Part shown: positions 16,588-25,265 of the stretch, in pieces | Position numbering within the stretch: the first letter of the stretch is position 1 | How the letters are laid out: every line of letters begins with the position of its first letter | Assembly (NCBI RefSeq): GCF_009604405.1 | Contig: NZ_WEGK01000010.1 | Coordinates: forward strand, 248,001-312,000 | DNA length: 64,000 nucleotides | Source of the DNA: Nocardia macrotermitis | GTDB lineage: Bacteria; Actinomycetota; Actinomycetes; Mycobacteriales; Mycobacteriaceae | Reading direction: 5' to 3' | Notes under the pieces: generated by a model | Database searches by the model: none | Told to the model about the DNA's origin: nothing | The model's input: only the letters and a program-made list of their open reading frames with translations | Program-made: the position numbers and the translations under genes

Positions 16588-17690
16588 TGCACACTCCCCC
16601 ACTCCGGGGTGTCATTACCGAATCCGACGCGACTTCGAATCAGCGGCAGCGTGGCCATGGTCGCGAAGCCGGGCGGCGCGGCGCAGATCGCGGGAACGGC
16701 GTTGAGCACCTGCATCGCGGTGGCGACACTCGCCGACCGGACATGCTCCCGAATGTCCACGGCGCGAGTGAAACTCGCCAGCGAGAAGAAATGGGTCCGC
16801 ATCGAGGGATCGCCTTCGATGGTCAGCGTCCAGCCGTGTTCGGGCGTAGGCCAATGCCCCGGGTACTCACCGCCGACGGTCCACAAAACCTCGATCTCGA
16901 TGAGCGGCTCACCCCGGCGACGCCCGGTCCAGATCCAGCGCTGTCCGGCCGTGGTTCCAGCGCGCAGCAGATGATCGAAGATCCGATGATCCTCTTGCGC
17001 CGGTACCGCTTCCACGGTCGCGGTGACCTCATCGATTCCCGCGTTCAACTCGTCGGACAGAAACCACACCTGCTCGGTGAACAGGCCGCTGTTGAACGCC
17101 AGGAACTCGTTCTCCGCCACGTTGATCCGCTCGGCAGGTTGCCCGAAACCCATGGCGCCGAACGTGATCGACGTACTCTCGTACACCGACCAGTCCGCGC
17201 GTTCCTGCAAGGTGATGCGCTCGATGGTGCGACTCATCCCCGACAACGCCAGCGGCAGCACCCCGGAGATATTGCCCGGATTGAGACCGCTGCCGTGCAC
17301 GGTGGTTCCCCCGACGCGACACGCTTCCAGCAGCCGTTCGCGGTCATCGGGCGCAATTCGCTTGGGGTGGAACAGAAATGCCGTGGTGGCCACGTTCTTT
17401 CCGGCGGCCAGGATCGCACACACGTCGTCCAGGTCGGTGATGCGCGGTGCGTACAGCACGCAGTCCGCGTCGGTCGCCAGGATCGCGTCGACATGGATGG
17501 AAGCCCGCACCCCGATCGACTCCCGGCCGACCAGTGTCCCGATGTCCGTGCCGTGCTTGTGCTCGGAATACACTCGCGCACCGACGATCTCGAACTCGTC
17601 CGGATGATCGAGGACGGTTGCGATCAGCTCGGAACCGACAGCCCCTGTGCCCCAGACGATTACACGGTATCGCCGCCGATCCGCGGTCAC
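16584..17690 (-). CDS. dihydrodipicolinate-reductase-like NAD(P) oxidoreductase
   Basis: A 368-residue protein with an N-terminal Rossmann fold (VIVWGTGAVGSELIATVLDH, first about 20 residues), then ATDADCVLYAPR and a C-terminal half with GSGLNPGN. These match DapB-like/amine-dehydrogenase-like proteins common in mycobacteria and Nocardia, which are longer than true DapB and not lysine-pathway enzymes. The GTG start at 17690 overlaps the stop of an upstream 48-codon gene (GTGA, 17687-17690), and its own stop overlaps the epimerase GTG in the same way. All three are thus translationally coupled. The substrate is unknown; ketone-, aldehyde- or imine-type chemistry is likely from family. Confidence 0.85.
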   Translation of the reverse strand: MTADRRRYRVIVWGTGAVGSELIATVLDHPDEFEIVGARVYSEHKHGTDIGTLVGRESIGVRASIHVDAILATDADCVLYAPRITDLDDVCAILAAGKNVATTAFLFHPKRIAPDDRERLLEACRVGGTTVHGSGLNPGNISGVLPLALSGMSRTIERITLQERADWSVYESTSITFGAMGFGQPAERINVAENEFLAFNSGLFTEQVWFLSDELNAGIDEVTATVEAVPAQEDHRIFDHLLRAGTTAGQRWIWTGRRRGEPLIEIEVLWTVGGEYPGHWPTPEHGWTLTIEGDPSMRTHFFSLASFTRAVDIREHVRSASVATAMQVLNAVPAICAAPPGFATMATLPLIRSRVGFGNDTPEWGSVQ

Positions 17691-17833
17691 CGACCCACTG
17701 CCTGACCATGCTCCGAACTCGCCGATTCGACGGCCGCTGCGGGAATCGGCGGATCCTGGATGGTGTGTCCGCTGAGCATCTGATTCGGTGACAACCGTGC
17801 CGGTTGTGCCCTGGCCAGATCTTCGTAGCCCAT
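17687..17833 (-). CDS. 48-residue small protein coupled to the reductase
   Basis: A short frame begins MGYEDLARAQPARLSP and ends SSEHGQAVGR at a TGA (17687-17689). Support comes from two features: a strong Shine-Dalgarno sequence (AGAGGAGGAAT) directly before the ATG at 17833, and a four-base GTGA overlap with the start of the reductase. The peptide has no cysteine, no signal peptide and no membrane segment; the middle contains HTIQDPPIP. I do not recognise a family. It may be a small subunit, a leader that couples translation, or a precursor peptide; sequence alone does not choose. A TetR-like palindrome lies about 95 bp upstream. Confidence 0.6.
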   Translation of the reverse strand: MGYEDLARAQPARLSPNQMLSGHTIQDPPIPAAAVESASSEHGQAVGR

Positions 17834-17925
17834 GATTCCTCCTCTGTCCGGCCTCCGGCGCGCAGGTCACCACGACCACCTTCGACCGTGTCCGTAACGA
17901 GCGTACGACGCGCATAGCCAAGCGT

Positions 17926-17941
17926 CTAGACATTAGTCCAG
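17926..17941. promoter_or_regulatory. palindromic operator upstream of the 48-residue gene
   Basis: CTAGACATTAGTCCAG is a palindrome with one mismatch (CTAGAC, four bases, GTCCAG). It lies in the 140-bp gap between the truncated 6PGDH-CMD gene and the small coupled gene. The GTCCAG half resembles the GTCCAGA elements between the two TetR genes at 13.6 kb, so one of those regulators may act here. Confidence 0.4.
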
Positions 17942-17973
17942 TTATTGGGCGGGCATACGCTCCTACGGCCGGG

Positions 17974-18831
17974 TCACACACCGCCTCGGGACGACGATTT
18001 CGCGATCAGTTCCTCGAAAACCGCCTGCACCGTGGAGCCGGCGGGCCAGCCTGTGTAGTAGTGCAGATGCACGACGATCTCGCGGAGCTGATCAACGGTG
18101 AATTCGCGATTGGCCAGCGCTCCGGTCAACTGCGTGCGCAACATGTCGCCGCGATCACGCATCGCGGTGACACCGAAGGTGAGCAGACGCCGGTCCCGCA
18201 ACGTCAGATAGGGGCGCGCCCACACCTGGGCGAACAGTTGCTCGACGGTGTGCTCGACACTGGGGATCGTGGTGCCCGGCGGAACGAGCCCGCTGAAGCC
18301 CTCGCCGTACACCCGGTCCATCATCGCCAACCCCCGCTCCCACGGCTCGTCCGGCAGCGCGTCGGCCAGCTCGCCGCTGTACACCGCACGCATCCGCGGC
18401 CGCACGACATCGACGATCGGCACCTCCAGCCCGACACTCCCGGCGAACTCCTGCGCGGCGGCAAGATCCTTCTGCGCCAACGCATCCGCCGATTCGAGCC
18501 GTTCCTCGGGAATCTCGATCCCCGCCGCGTGGACTTGAAGCAGCGTCAGCGGCGAGGTGCCACCATCGGTCTGCTGCAACACTTCGAGCAGACGATCGAG
18601 CGCGACCCCACCGGCATCGGCAAGGGAGGCCGCCTCCCGCACCGCCGCCCAGACCGAGTAGGTCAACGCGTTGCGAGCGATCTTCGTGACCATCCCCGCA
18701 CCCGAATCACCGCAGTGCACAACAAGTTTCGCGAAATCCTCGAGAATCGGACGCACCCGCCGCACCGCATCCTCGGAACCACCCACCATGACGGTCAGGC
18801 CATTGTTCGCCGCCTCGGTCCCGCCGGTCAC
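17974..18831 (-). pseudogene. 6PGDH/HIBDH-type dehydrogenase fused to CMD domain, N-terminus missing
   Basis: The frame starts at a GTG giving VTGGTEAANNGLTVMVGG. In beta-hydroxyacid dehydrogenases this motif lies after the Rossmann domain, about 110-120 residues in. The all-helical C-terminal dehydrogenase domain follows (GAGMVTKIARNALTYSVWAAVREA, containing the catalytic Lys). From about residue 185 there is a fused carboxymuconolactone-decarboxylase-like domain (LFAQVWARPYLTLRDRRLLT through VVHLHYYTGWPA). The codon two before the GTG is a stop, and nothing upstream resembles a Rossmann fold. The NAD-binding domain has been deleted at about 18832. A freshly acting CMD-only product is possible but unlikely. 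Confidence 0.7.
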
Positions 18832-18910
18832 GAATCACCAACCGGCCGAACCTATCTCGTCCGTCGCCACACTCTCGACGGCAGCCGGACAGTCGCGCCG
18901 CCGTAAGCCG

Positions 18911-19396
18911 TTACGAATCGCCGCTGAGGGTATCGCCGTACAACTTCGTGACGCGGAGCGTGATCACCACCCGACGGTCCTCGACCATATTCGCGAGAAA
19001 CTTCGGCCTGTCGTCGAGATTGTCGAACTCGGGAAACATGGCAAGCATGTCGAGTCCCACCGCGTCACCGGGAACGGCGCTCACCGGGGAGACCTCCGCA
19101 ACCCCCTCGGCAACCGCGAACGTGAGGTGGTCCGCACTGCTCACATACAACGCGGCATGCGGATCCCGGCGCAGTTGACGAACCTTGAGCCGATCGGCGG
19201 TCGAGCCGATCGAAATCAGGCGTTCGCCGGAATTCCATTGGTACGCAACGGTAGACATGTGCGGATGCCCATCACGTTTGACAGTCGCCAGGGCGCCCAT
19301 CCGATTGGCCGCCAGAAAACTGTCCAACCGCTCGGGCGACAACCGGGTCGGCGGCGCTCCTCGGCCCGGTCCATACGGCTGCTCACCATCGCTCAC
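18911..19396 (-). CDS. PPOX-class F420-dependent oxidoreductase-like protein
   Basis: A 161-residue split-beta-barrel flavin/deazaflavin protein: GALATVKRDGHPHMSTVAYQWN near the N-terminus, STADRLKVRQLRRDPHAALYVSS in the middle, and AVAEGVAEV after it. This pattern is the TIGR03618-type PPOX family, which uses F420 (or heme/FMN) as cofactor in mycobacteria and Nocardia. Residues of a pyridoxamine phosphate oxidase active site are not conserved, so PNP oxidase activity is unlikely. The GTG start at 19396 is divergent from an HxlR regulator. Confidence 0.85.
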   Translation of the reverse strand: MSDGEQPYGPGRGAPPTRLSPERLDSFLAANRMGALATVKRDGHPHMSTVAYQWNSGERLISIGSTADRLKVRQLRRDPHAALYVSSADHLTFAVAEGVAEVSPVSAVPGDAVGLDMLAMFPEFDNLDDRPKFLANMVEDRRVVITLRVTKLYGDTLSGDS

Positions 19397-19426
19397 GCTG
19401 ACTCTCCATCCTCATGGTGCACTATT

Positions 19427-19453
19427 TGTTACCGAATGAATGATCTGTTACCG
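19427..19453. promoter_or_regulatory. direct repeats in the PPOX/HxlR divergent promoter
   Basis: TGTTACCG occurs twice, at 19427-19434 and 19446-19453, 19 bp apart (about two helical turns). It lies in the 84-bp region between the divergent PPOX and HxlR starts. Paired direct repeats fit a dimeric regulator contacting one DNA face. Confidence 0.45.
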
Positions 19454-19480
19454 GCAACCCCATGGGAAGAAGGCACTTTC

Positions 19481-19918
19481 ATGTTCCCGAGGAACACCGA
19501 TGTTCCCGTCGACACCGATCCGGTCACCACCGACGATTCGCGCGACTCTCCCCTGGACCAGGCATGCACCGTCCTCGAGGTCGTCAACCGAATCAGCGGC
19601 AAATGGGCCATCGGCATCCTCCTGCTGACCACCCGCGGTCCGATGCGCTTCACCGAACTGGAACGCGAAATCAACGGCATCAGCAGAAGAATGCTCACTC
19701 TCACCCTGCGCAATCTGGAACGCGACGGCCTACTCACCCGCACAGTCCATCCCACCGTCCCACCCCGAACCGAATACGAAGCCACCCCCATAGCCCGCGA
19801 GCTCTACCAAACGCTACTCGCGCTCACCGACTGGGCCGATCGTCACGGCGACACCATCGCTACCGCCCGCGAGACTTACGACGAACAACGCATTCCCACC
19901 ACCAGTCGACAGACGTAA
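19481..19918 (+). CDS. HxlR-family transcriptional regulator
   Basis: A 145-residue winged-helix regulator. The HxlR core is clear: CTVLEVVNRISGKWAIGILL, RFTELEREINGISRRMLTLTLRNLERDGLLTR, then the wing PRTEYEATPIAREL. I chose ATG 19481 because GAAGAAGG lies nine bases before it; an ATG at 19436 is possible. It is divergent from the PPOX gene and likely regulates it in response to a redox or small electrophile signal, as other HxlR proteins do. Confidence 0.9.
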   Translation: MFPRNTDVPVDTDPVTTDDSRDSPLDQACTVLEVVNRISGKWAIGILLLTTRGPMRFTELEREINGISRRMLTLTLRNLERDGLLTRTVHPTVPPRTEYEATPIARELYQTLLALTDWADRHGDTIATARETYDEQRIPTTSRQT

Positions 19919-20215
19919 AAACCTGCACCCCAATCGAATCGACCACACCGCGGCCGCAGAGCAGTTCGCATCCAGGTCGTCTCCACCCCCGAAGCCACGT
20001 GACCGTCGATATCCGTAAAGAGTTGTGCCGCAATGTGGTAATCATCACTGCCGGATCACCGATCGTGCAGATCCTTTCCAGGCAAGGCAGATTCGTCACA
20101 CACAGGCAATTGAGGAGCCGAATCCAGCTCTCTCTCCGTTCAGATCTCAGTGCGTAGTAACGCAGGTACATCATCCGCCATCGCCGAAACCCCTGAGCCG
20201 CCGGAACATTCGCGC

Positions 20216-20683
20216 TCAGAGGCGGTCGGCCCGACCTTCGGCGAGGTCGTTGAATCGGGCGAGCATCGTGCCGAGCATGCGGACGTCGTCGGTCGGCCAG
20301 GTGGCGAGCATGGCGTGGAAGCGTTGCTGACGGGCGGTGCGGGCGGTCTGGACGCGGCGGCGGCCCTCGTCGGTGAGGACCAGGAGGTGGGCGCGGCCGT
20401 CGTCGGGGTCGGCGCGGCGCTCGATCAGGCCGAGTTGTTCGAGGACCTTCACCTGTCGGCTGATGGTGGCCTTGCCGACGCCGAAGTAGTCGGCCAGATC
20501 GCTGGGGCGGGAGCGGGCACGGTCGTAGACGCCGATGAGCAGGCCGTACGCGGCGGGCTCGAGTTCGGGATGCACCTCGCGCGCCACCTCCGTCGACAAC
20601 GCCCGCGCTCGCCGGAAGAGCACACCGAGCTCGTGCTCGACCGCCTGATAAGCCTCGTGTTCGGGGGCGGCCGGTGCTTCCAT
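20216..20683 (-). CDS. MarR-family regulator
   Basis: A 155-residue MarR protein: an N-terminal dimer helix, the winged helix-turn-helix RPSDLADYFGVGKATISRQVKVLEQLGLIERRADPDDGR, and a C-terminal helix. ATG 20683 gives the normal MarR length; a longer frame from 20767 adds arginine-rich residues. It lies 59 bp downstream of the MFS exporter gene on the same strand, so it is probably co-transcribed and represses that exporter. The region 19919-20215 beyond its 3' end has no supportable gene. Confidence 0.92.
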   Translation of the reverse strand: MEAPAAPEHEAYQAVEHELGVLFRRARALSTEVAREVHPELEPAAYGLLIGVYDRARSRPSDLADYFGVGKATISRQVKVLEQLGLIERRADPDDGRAHLLVLTDEGRRRVQTARTARQQRFHAMLATWPTDDVRMLGTMLARFNDLAEGRADRL

Positions 20684-20742
20684 ACCCGGCAACCTATCGG
20701 GTTCCGCCGGACCGCGACGAGCGGCGGTCCGGCGGAGCGATG

Positions 20743-23187
20743 TCATTCGGCGGGGTGGCCGAGCCACAGGTCGTGCGAGTCGTCGCCGTACCCGGTCACC
20801 TCGACCCCACTGGTCACCACGGGATATCCGCTGGCCGTGACGGTGTACCGACCGGCCGCGAGACCGGTGAAGTCGTACTCTCCGTCGGGTCCGGTGGTCG
20901 CCACGCCGACCACCTTTCCGGCCTCGTCCAGCAGCCTGACGCGAGCGTCGGGAACCGACCCGCGCCCCTCGACCCGAATCGTGCCGCGCACCCGCATATC
21001 GGGCAGCAGTTCGACCATCTGACGGATCTGTTCACTACCGACCTCGACCGGCATGGCGACCGGCCGATACCCGGGCGCGCTGACCGCGAGCGTGTAGACC
21101 CCGGCGGTCACCGCCGGGACGAGGAATCCACCCGCCGCGTCGGTCGCACCACCGGCGACGACCTCACCGCGTCCGTCGGTCACGACGACCTTCGCGTCCT
21201 CGATGGCCACGCCGTCCGCACCGCGCACGAGCCCGGCGAGTCCACCGGAACCGACCAGCGTCACATCGAATTCGACCGGCTGATCGCCGACCATCAGCGT
21301 CGCGGCCTGCGGATCGTAATCCCCCGCCGCGGCGATCAACACGTAACTGCCGCTGCCGGGAGCGGACAGCACGTACTGCCCGTCCATCCCGGTGATCGCG
21401 CGCCCGATCTGCCGCCCGCCGACGTCGATCAACGTGAGCACCGCACCGGAAACCGGAACACCACCGTTGCGAACGAACCCGCGAATCGTGCCGCTGTCCA
21501 GTGAATCTCCCACTCGGACAGCCGCATTCGCATGCTCCACGACCCGACCGTTGGACAGCACCGCACTCCCGGCGACATCCGAACCCGGTCGCCGCGCGTG
21601 CCGACCACCCGCGGCGGCATCGACCGAAGCCGCCACCTCCTGGCTGTTGGACGTGCGCAGCGGCACCTCCTTGATGAACAGGATCACGATCACCGCGACC
21701 AGCGCACACGGCGCGGCATACAGGAACACATCGCCGATGCCGTGCCCGTAGGAAGCCTGGACGACGGCGCGGATCGGCGCGGGCAGCGCCGACAGCTTCG
21801 GCACCGAACCGTCACCACCGAGCGAGTGGACGCCGATGCTCGCGAGCCCGTCCGTCAGATAGTGCGTGACCCGGTTGCCGAGCAGCGCGCCCAGCGCCGA
21901 GACACCGATCGCGCCACCGAGCGAGCGGAAGAAGGACACGGTCGAGCTGGCCACGCCGAGCTCCTGCGGCCGCACCTGGTTCTGCACGCACAGCACCAGG
22001 TTCTGCATGGTCATACCCAGACCCGCACCGACCAGGACCATGTAGATCGCCAGCTGCCAGTAGGCGGTGTCGTACCGCAGCATGCCCAGCAGGCCGTAAC
22101 CGGCGGTCATGGCCGCGCCACCGAGCACCAGGATGTTCTTCCACCGTCCCGTCGAGGTGACGATGCGTCCGGAGATCGTCGAGGCGACGGCCAGTCCAGC
22201 GATCATCGGCAACGTCATCAGACCCGCCTTCGTCGGCGAATCACCGCGCGCCAACTGGAAGTACTGGCTCAGGAAGGTCGTCGCGCCGAACATCACCACA
22301 CCGACGAACAGGCTGGCCAGCGTCGACAGCGACAGAGTGCGGATGCGGAACAGCTGCAACGGCACGATCGGCTCGCTCGCATAGTTCTCCGCCACGATGA
22401 ACAGCGCCACCAGCACGACCGTGCCGCCGAGCATCGCACCGGTCTGCCAGGACAGCCAGTCGTACTTGCTGCCCGCGAAGGACACCCACAGCAGCAACAG
22501 CGCGGCCGCACCGGACACCAATGTCGCACCGAGCCAGTCGATCTTGACCTTCCGCTTGGCCACGGGCAGATCCAGGGTCTTCTGCAGCACGATCAACGCG
22601 ATGACCGCGAACGGCACGCCGACGTAGAAGCACCAGCGCCAGCCGAGCCAGGAAGTATCGACGATGAGACCGCCGATGAGCGGACCGCCGACGGTGGCCA
22701 GGGCGAACACCGCGCCCGTATAGCCCGAGTAACGACCGCGTTCGCGCGGCGAGATCATCGCCGCCATGATCACCTGCACCAGGGCGCTGAGTCCGCCGGC
22801 GCCCAGGCCCTGCACGACCCGGGCCGTGATCAGCATCGCGGGATTGTGTGCCTGACCCGCGATGGCCGAGCCGACGACGAAGATCACCAGCGCGAGCTGG
22901 ATCAGCAGTTTCTTGCTGACCAGGTCGGCGAGTTTGCCCCAGATCGGGGTCGTGATCGTCATCGCCAGCAGGGTGCCGGTGATCACCCAGGTGTACGTGG
23001 TCTGAGTCGCGTGCAGGTCGGAGATGATCGTCGGCAGCGCGTTCGACACGACCGTGGACGACAGAATCGTCACGAACAGGCCGAGCAACAGCCCGGACAA
23101 AGCCTCCATGATCTGCCGATGCGACATCGGAACGTCCTCATCGTCGGGTGCCGTCACCCGCGTCTCGGCCGACGCAACGGTTGCCAT
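20743..23187 (-). CDS. DHA2-type MFS drug exporter with C-terminal beta-sandwich repeats
   Basis: An 814-residue protein. Residues about 25-525 form a 14-helix DHA2 (EmrB/QacA) exporter: the first helix has FVTILSSTVVSNALPTI, motif A is GKLADLVSKK, and motif C is around GAVFALATVGGPLIGG. The remaining about 270 residues are soluble and consist of three carboxypeptidase-regulatory-like beta-sandwich repeats (GGVPVSGAVLTLID; DGVAIEDAKVVVTDG; GRGSVPDARVRLLDE, each followed by a DG.Y/F motif). Ordinary DHA2 exporters end near residue 500-530. Both termini should face the cytoplasm, so these domains would be intracellular. Likely a proton-driven exporter regulated by the adjacent MarR. Confidence 0.9.
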   Translation of the reverse strand: MATVASAETRVTAPDDEDVPMSHRQIMEALSGLLLGLFVTILSSTVVSNALPTIISDLHATQTTYTWVITGTLLAMTITTPIWGKLADLVSKKLLIQLALVIFVVGSAIAGQAHNPAMLITARVVQGLGAGGLSALVQVIMAAMISPRERGRYSGYTGAVFALATVGGPLIGGLIVDTSWLGWRWCFYVGVPFAVIALIVLQKTLDLPVAKRKVKIDWLGATLVSGAAALLLLWVSFAGSKYDWLSWQTGAMLGGTVVLVALFIVAENYASEPIVPLQLFRIRTLSLSTLASLFVGVVMFGATTFLSQYFQLARGDSPTKAGLMTLPMIAGLAVASTISGRIVTSTGRWKNILVLGGAAMTAGYGLLGMLRYDTAYWQLAIYMVLVGAGLGMTMQNLVLCVQNQVRPQELGVASSTVSFFRSLGGAIGVSALGALLGNRVTHYLTDGLASIGVHSLGGDGSVPKLSALPAPIRAVVQASYGHGIGDVFLYAAPCALVAVIVILFIKEVPLRTSNSQEVAASVDAAAGGRHARRPGSDVAGSAVLSNGRVVEHANAAVRVGDSLDSGTIRGFVRNGGVPVSGAVLTLIDVGGRQIGRAITGMDGQYVLSAPGSGSYVLIAAAGDYDPQAATLMVGDQPVEFDVTLVGSGGLAGLVRGADGVAIEDAKVVVTDGRGEVVAGGATDAAGGFLVPAVTAGVYTLAVSAPGYRPVAMPVEVGSEQIRQMVELLPDMRVRGTIRVEGRGSVPDARVRLLDEAGKVVGVATTGPDGEYDFTGLAAGRYTVTASGYPVVTSGVEVTGYGDDSHDLWLGHPAE

Positions 23188-23228
23188 CCCTCATTCCTTT
23201 CCATGCCCCGAACCGCCCCCACATTTGG

Positions 23229-23271
23229 TTGCCTCAGGCAAGTATCCAACATTTAGTTGCCGGAAGCAACT
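23229..23271. promoter_or_regulatory. twin MarR-type palindromes upstream of the MFS exporter
   Basis: Two palindromes sit 42-84 bp upstream of the MFS start: TTGCCTCAGGCAA (23229-23241) and AGTTGCCGGAAGCAACT (23255-23271). Both are preceded by CATTT(G/A)GTTGCC, and their centres are 28 bp apart. The repeated GTTGCC/GGCAAC-like half-sites point to one dimeric regulator binding twice, most simply the MarR encoded downstream. Confidence 0.65.
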
Positions 23272-23340
23272 TGTTGCGTGGGTCACGGACCGCGGGCGGG
23301 GGCCTTACACCTTCGTGCTGTTCGGACGGCCGCACGCGAC

Positions 23341-24234
23341 TTACGCCCGCGCCACGTGCAGAACCTGCTCGAAACCCATGCGCCGCACGAAATCCGAGCG
23401 GGCCTCCAGTACTGCGGCGTTGGCCTGTTCGACCTGGGAGTTGGTCAGGTCCACGACGCTGCGGAAGGGGCGGTCGCCGAAGGGGAGGGACAGGATTCTG
23501 GTGATCTCCGTGGCGACCACGACGGGGTCGGCCTGGGCGCCCGGGGTGAACAGGCCCTCGGTGGCCGCCTCGTTGCGGGCGGCCAGCGGATCCAGGGTGC
23601 GGTAGGCGACGTTGACGCCGGTCGAGTCGGCAGGTCGTCCCGCTTTGGGGAAGTGGTCGGTGCCCTCGGTGAAGGGGCCCGGCATGACGATCACCGTCTC
23701 GATGCCGAGCGGAGCCACCTCGTAGGAGGTCACCAGGGCCAGCGCGTCCATCGCCGCCTTCGACACCACGTACGGACCGAGGAACGGGGGCGTGGTCACC
23801 GGGATGGTGCTGCCGACGTAGAGCAGGGTGCCGGTGCCCTGTTCGCGCAGATGCGGCAGCGCGGCGCGGTTGAGACGTTGCACGCCAAGGGTATTGACGT
23901 CGATCAGGTGCGCGATCTCCTCGGCGGTGAATGCCTCGACATAGCCGGTGACCAGGTGTCCGGCGTTGTGGATGACGACGTCGAGTGATCCGGCGTCGTC
24001 GAGTACGGCCGCGACCGCGCGGTCGGCGGATTCTTGGGAGGCGACGTCGAGTTCGATGACGTGCAGGTCGAGTCGTTCGGCCGCGGCCAGGGCGTGCAGT
24101 TCCGCGGCGCGGTCGGCGTTGCGGGTGCCGGGGGCGCGCATCGAGGCGTAGACGCGGTAACCGGCGCGAGCGAGTGCCCGCGCGGTCAGGTTGCCGATGC
24201 CGGTGGCTGCACCGGTGATGAGCACGGTCGACAT
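23341..24234 (-). CDS. short-chain dehydrogenase/reductase
   Basis: A 297-residue classical SDR. The cofactor motif is TGAATGIG (residues 7-14), with NAG at 90-92 and the catalytic triad Ser142, Tyr155 and Lys159 (YVVSK). Asp63 in ELDV follows the beta-3 strand. The acidic or basic residue that sets NAD versus NADP preference is not obvious (SMRAPG after beta-2 suggests NADP). It is divergent from a LysR gene with about 110 bp between starts, so LysR control is likely. The substrate is unknown. Confidence 0.9.
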   Translation of the reverse strand: MSTVLITGAATGIGNLTARALARAGYRVYASMRAPGTRNADRAAELHALAAAERLDLHVIELDVASQESADRAVAAVLDDAGSLDVVIHNAGHLVTGYVEAFTAEEIAHLIDVNTLGVQRLNRAALPHLREQGTGTLLYVGSTIPVTTPPFLGPYVVSKAAMDALALVTSYEVAPLGIETVIVMPGPFTEGTDHFPKAGRPADSTGVNVAYRTLDPLAARNEAATEGLFTPGAQADPVVVATEITRILSLPFGDRPFRSVVDLTNSQVEQANAAVLEARSDFVRRMGFEQVLHVARA

Positions 24235-24344
24235 GGTGGTTCTCCGATCACTGTGGAAGTCGCGGGTTTCCTCCGGCGACGAAATCCACTCTGATCCACC
24301 TGCAATTATTTGTCTAATGCATTCTCAATATGTAGATTATTCGA

Positions 24345-25265
24345 GTGACGCATATCGAACGCGTGGACCTGAACCTGCTGGCCCCGCTGGCCGCACTCCT
24401 GGAGGAGCGGCACGTGTCGCGCGCCGCCGAGGTCGCGGGAATGAGCCAGCCCGCGATGAGCCGGGCCCTGCAACGACTGCGGGACACCCTCGGCGACGAA
24501 CTGCTGGTCCGCACCCCGGGCGGATACCGGCTGACGCCCCGAGCCGAACGTGTCCAGCGGCAACTGCGAGCGGTGCTGCCGCGACTCGAGCGCCTGTTCG
24601 CCCCCGAGGAGTTCGATCCCGCCCAGGCCGCCGAGACGTTCCGGGTCGCCGGGACCGATTACAGCCTGGTCTTCGCCCCCACCCTCTTCCAGCGTTTCTT
24701 CCGCGAATCACCGCGCTCCACACTGCATTTCCGCACCTGGCACGACGCCATCTACGACGACCTCGACCGCGGCGTCGTCGATCTCGTCTTCGTCGCCAGA
24801 TCCGGACCGACCCCCACCCTGCACACCGAACACCTCTTCGACGACCGGTTCGCCTGCGTCATGTCCGCCGACCATCCGCTCGCCGAACGCCCCGAGATCA
24901 CCCTGGAGGAATACCTGGACGCCACCCACGTGGTGGTCGGCACCACCGGCGAACACCAGACCGCGATCGACCGGCGACTCGAGGAGTTCGGCACCCGCCG
25001 CCGCGCCGGACTCACCGTCCCCTACCACTCCCTGGCCGCCCTCTCGGTCCTGGGCAACCACCTGATTCTCACCCTGCCCACCCGGCTGCTCACCGAGCAA
25101 CCCACCGACCCGCGAATCCGAATCCTGCCCGCGCCCAAGGAAATCCGCCCACTGCACTACCAGATGGCCTGGCACCCCCGCCTCGACGGCGATATCGCGC
25201 AACGCTGGCTCCGGAACATCACCCGCACCGTCACCGCCGACTTACCGGAGCCAACCGACGTCTAG
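24345..25265 (+). CDS. LysR-family regulator
   Basis: A 306-residue LysR protein starting at GTG. The N-terminal DNA-binding domain reads VDLNLLAPLAALLEERHVSRAAEVAGMSQPAMSRALQRLR, close to the NodD/NahR-like branch, and the effector domain follows from about residue 95. It is divergent from the SDR at 23341-24234. Its stop codon is shared with the convergent carotenoid gene: CTAG at 25262-25265 is TAG on both strands, leaving no intergenic space. Confidence 0.92.
   Translation: MTHIERVDLNLLAPLAALLEERHVSRAAEVAGMSQPAMSRALQRLRDTLGDELLVRTPGGYRLTPRAERVQRQLRAVLPRLERLFAPEEFDPAQAAETFRVAGTDYSLVFAPTLFQRFFRESPRSTLHFRTWHDAIYDDLDRGVVDLVFVARSGPTPTLHTEHLFDDRFACVMSADHPLAERPEITLEEYLDATHVVVGTTGEHQTAIDRRLEEFGTRRRAGLTVPYHSLAALSVLGNHLILTLPTRLLTEQPTDPRIRILPAPKEIRPLHYQMAWHPRLDGDIAQRWLRNITRTVTADLPEPTDV

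Noticed and set aside
16584..17690. Lysine-pathway DapB
   Set aside because: It is about 100 residues longer than DapB, sits in a dehydrogenase cluster and lacks the canonical DapB substrate-binding motif; it belongs to the DapB-like oxidoreductases.
21532..23256. 574-residue open frame opposite the MFS exporter
   Set aside because: It is Arg/Gln/His-rich antisense of a well-supported membrane protein and has no family motifs.
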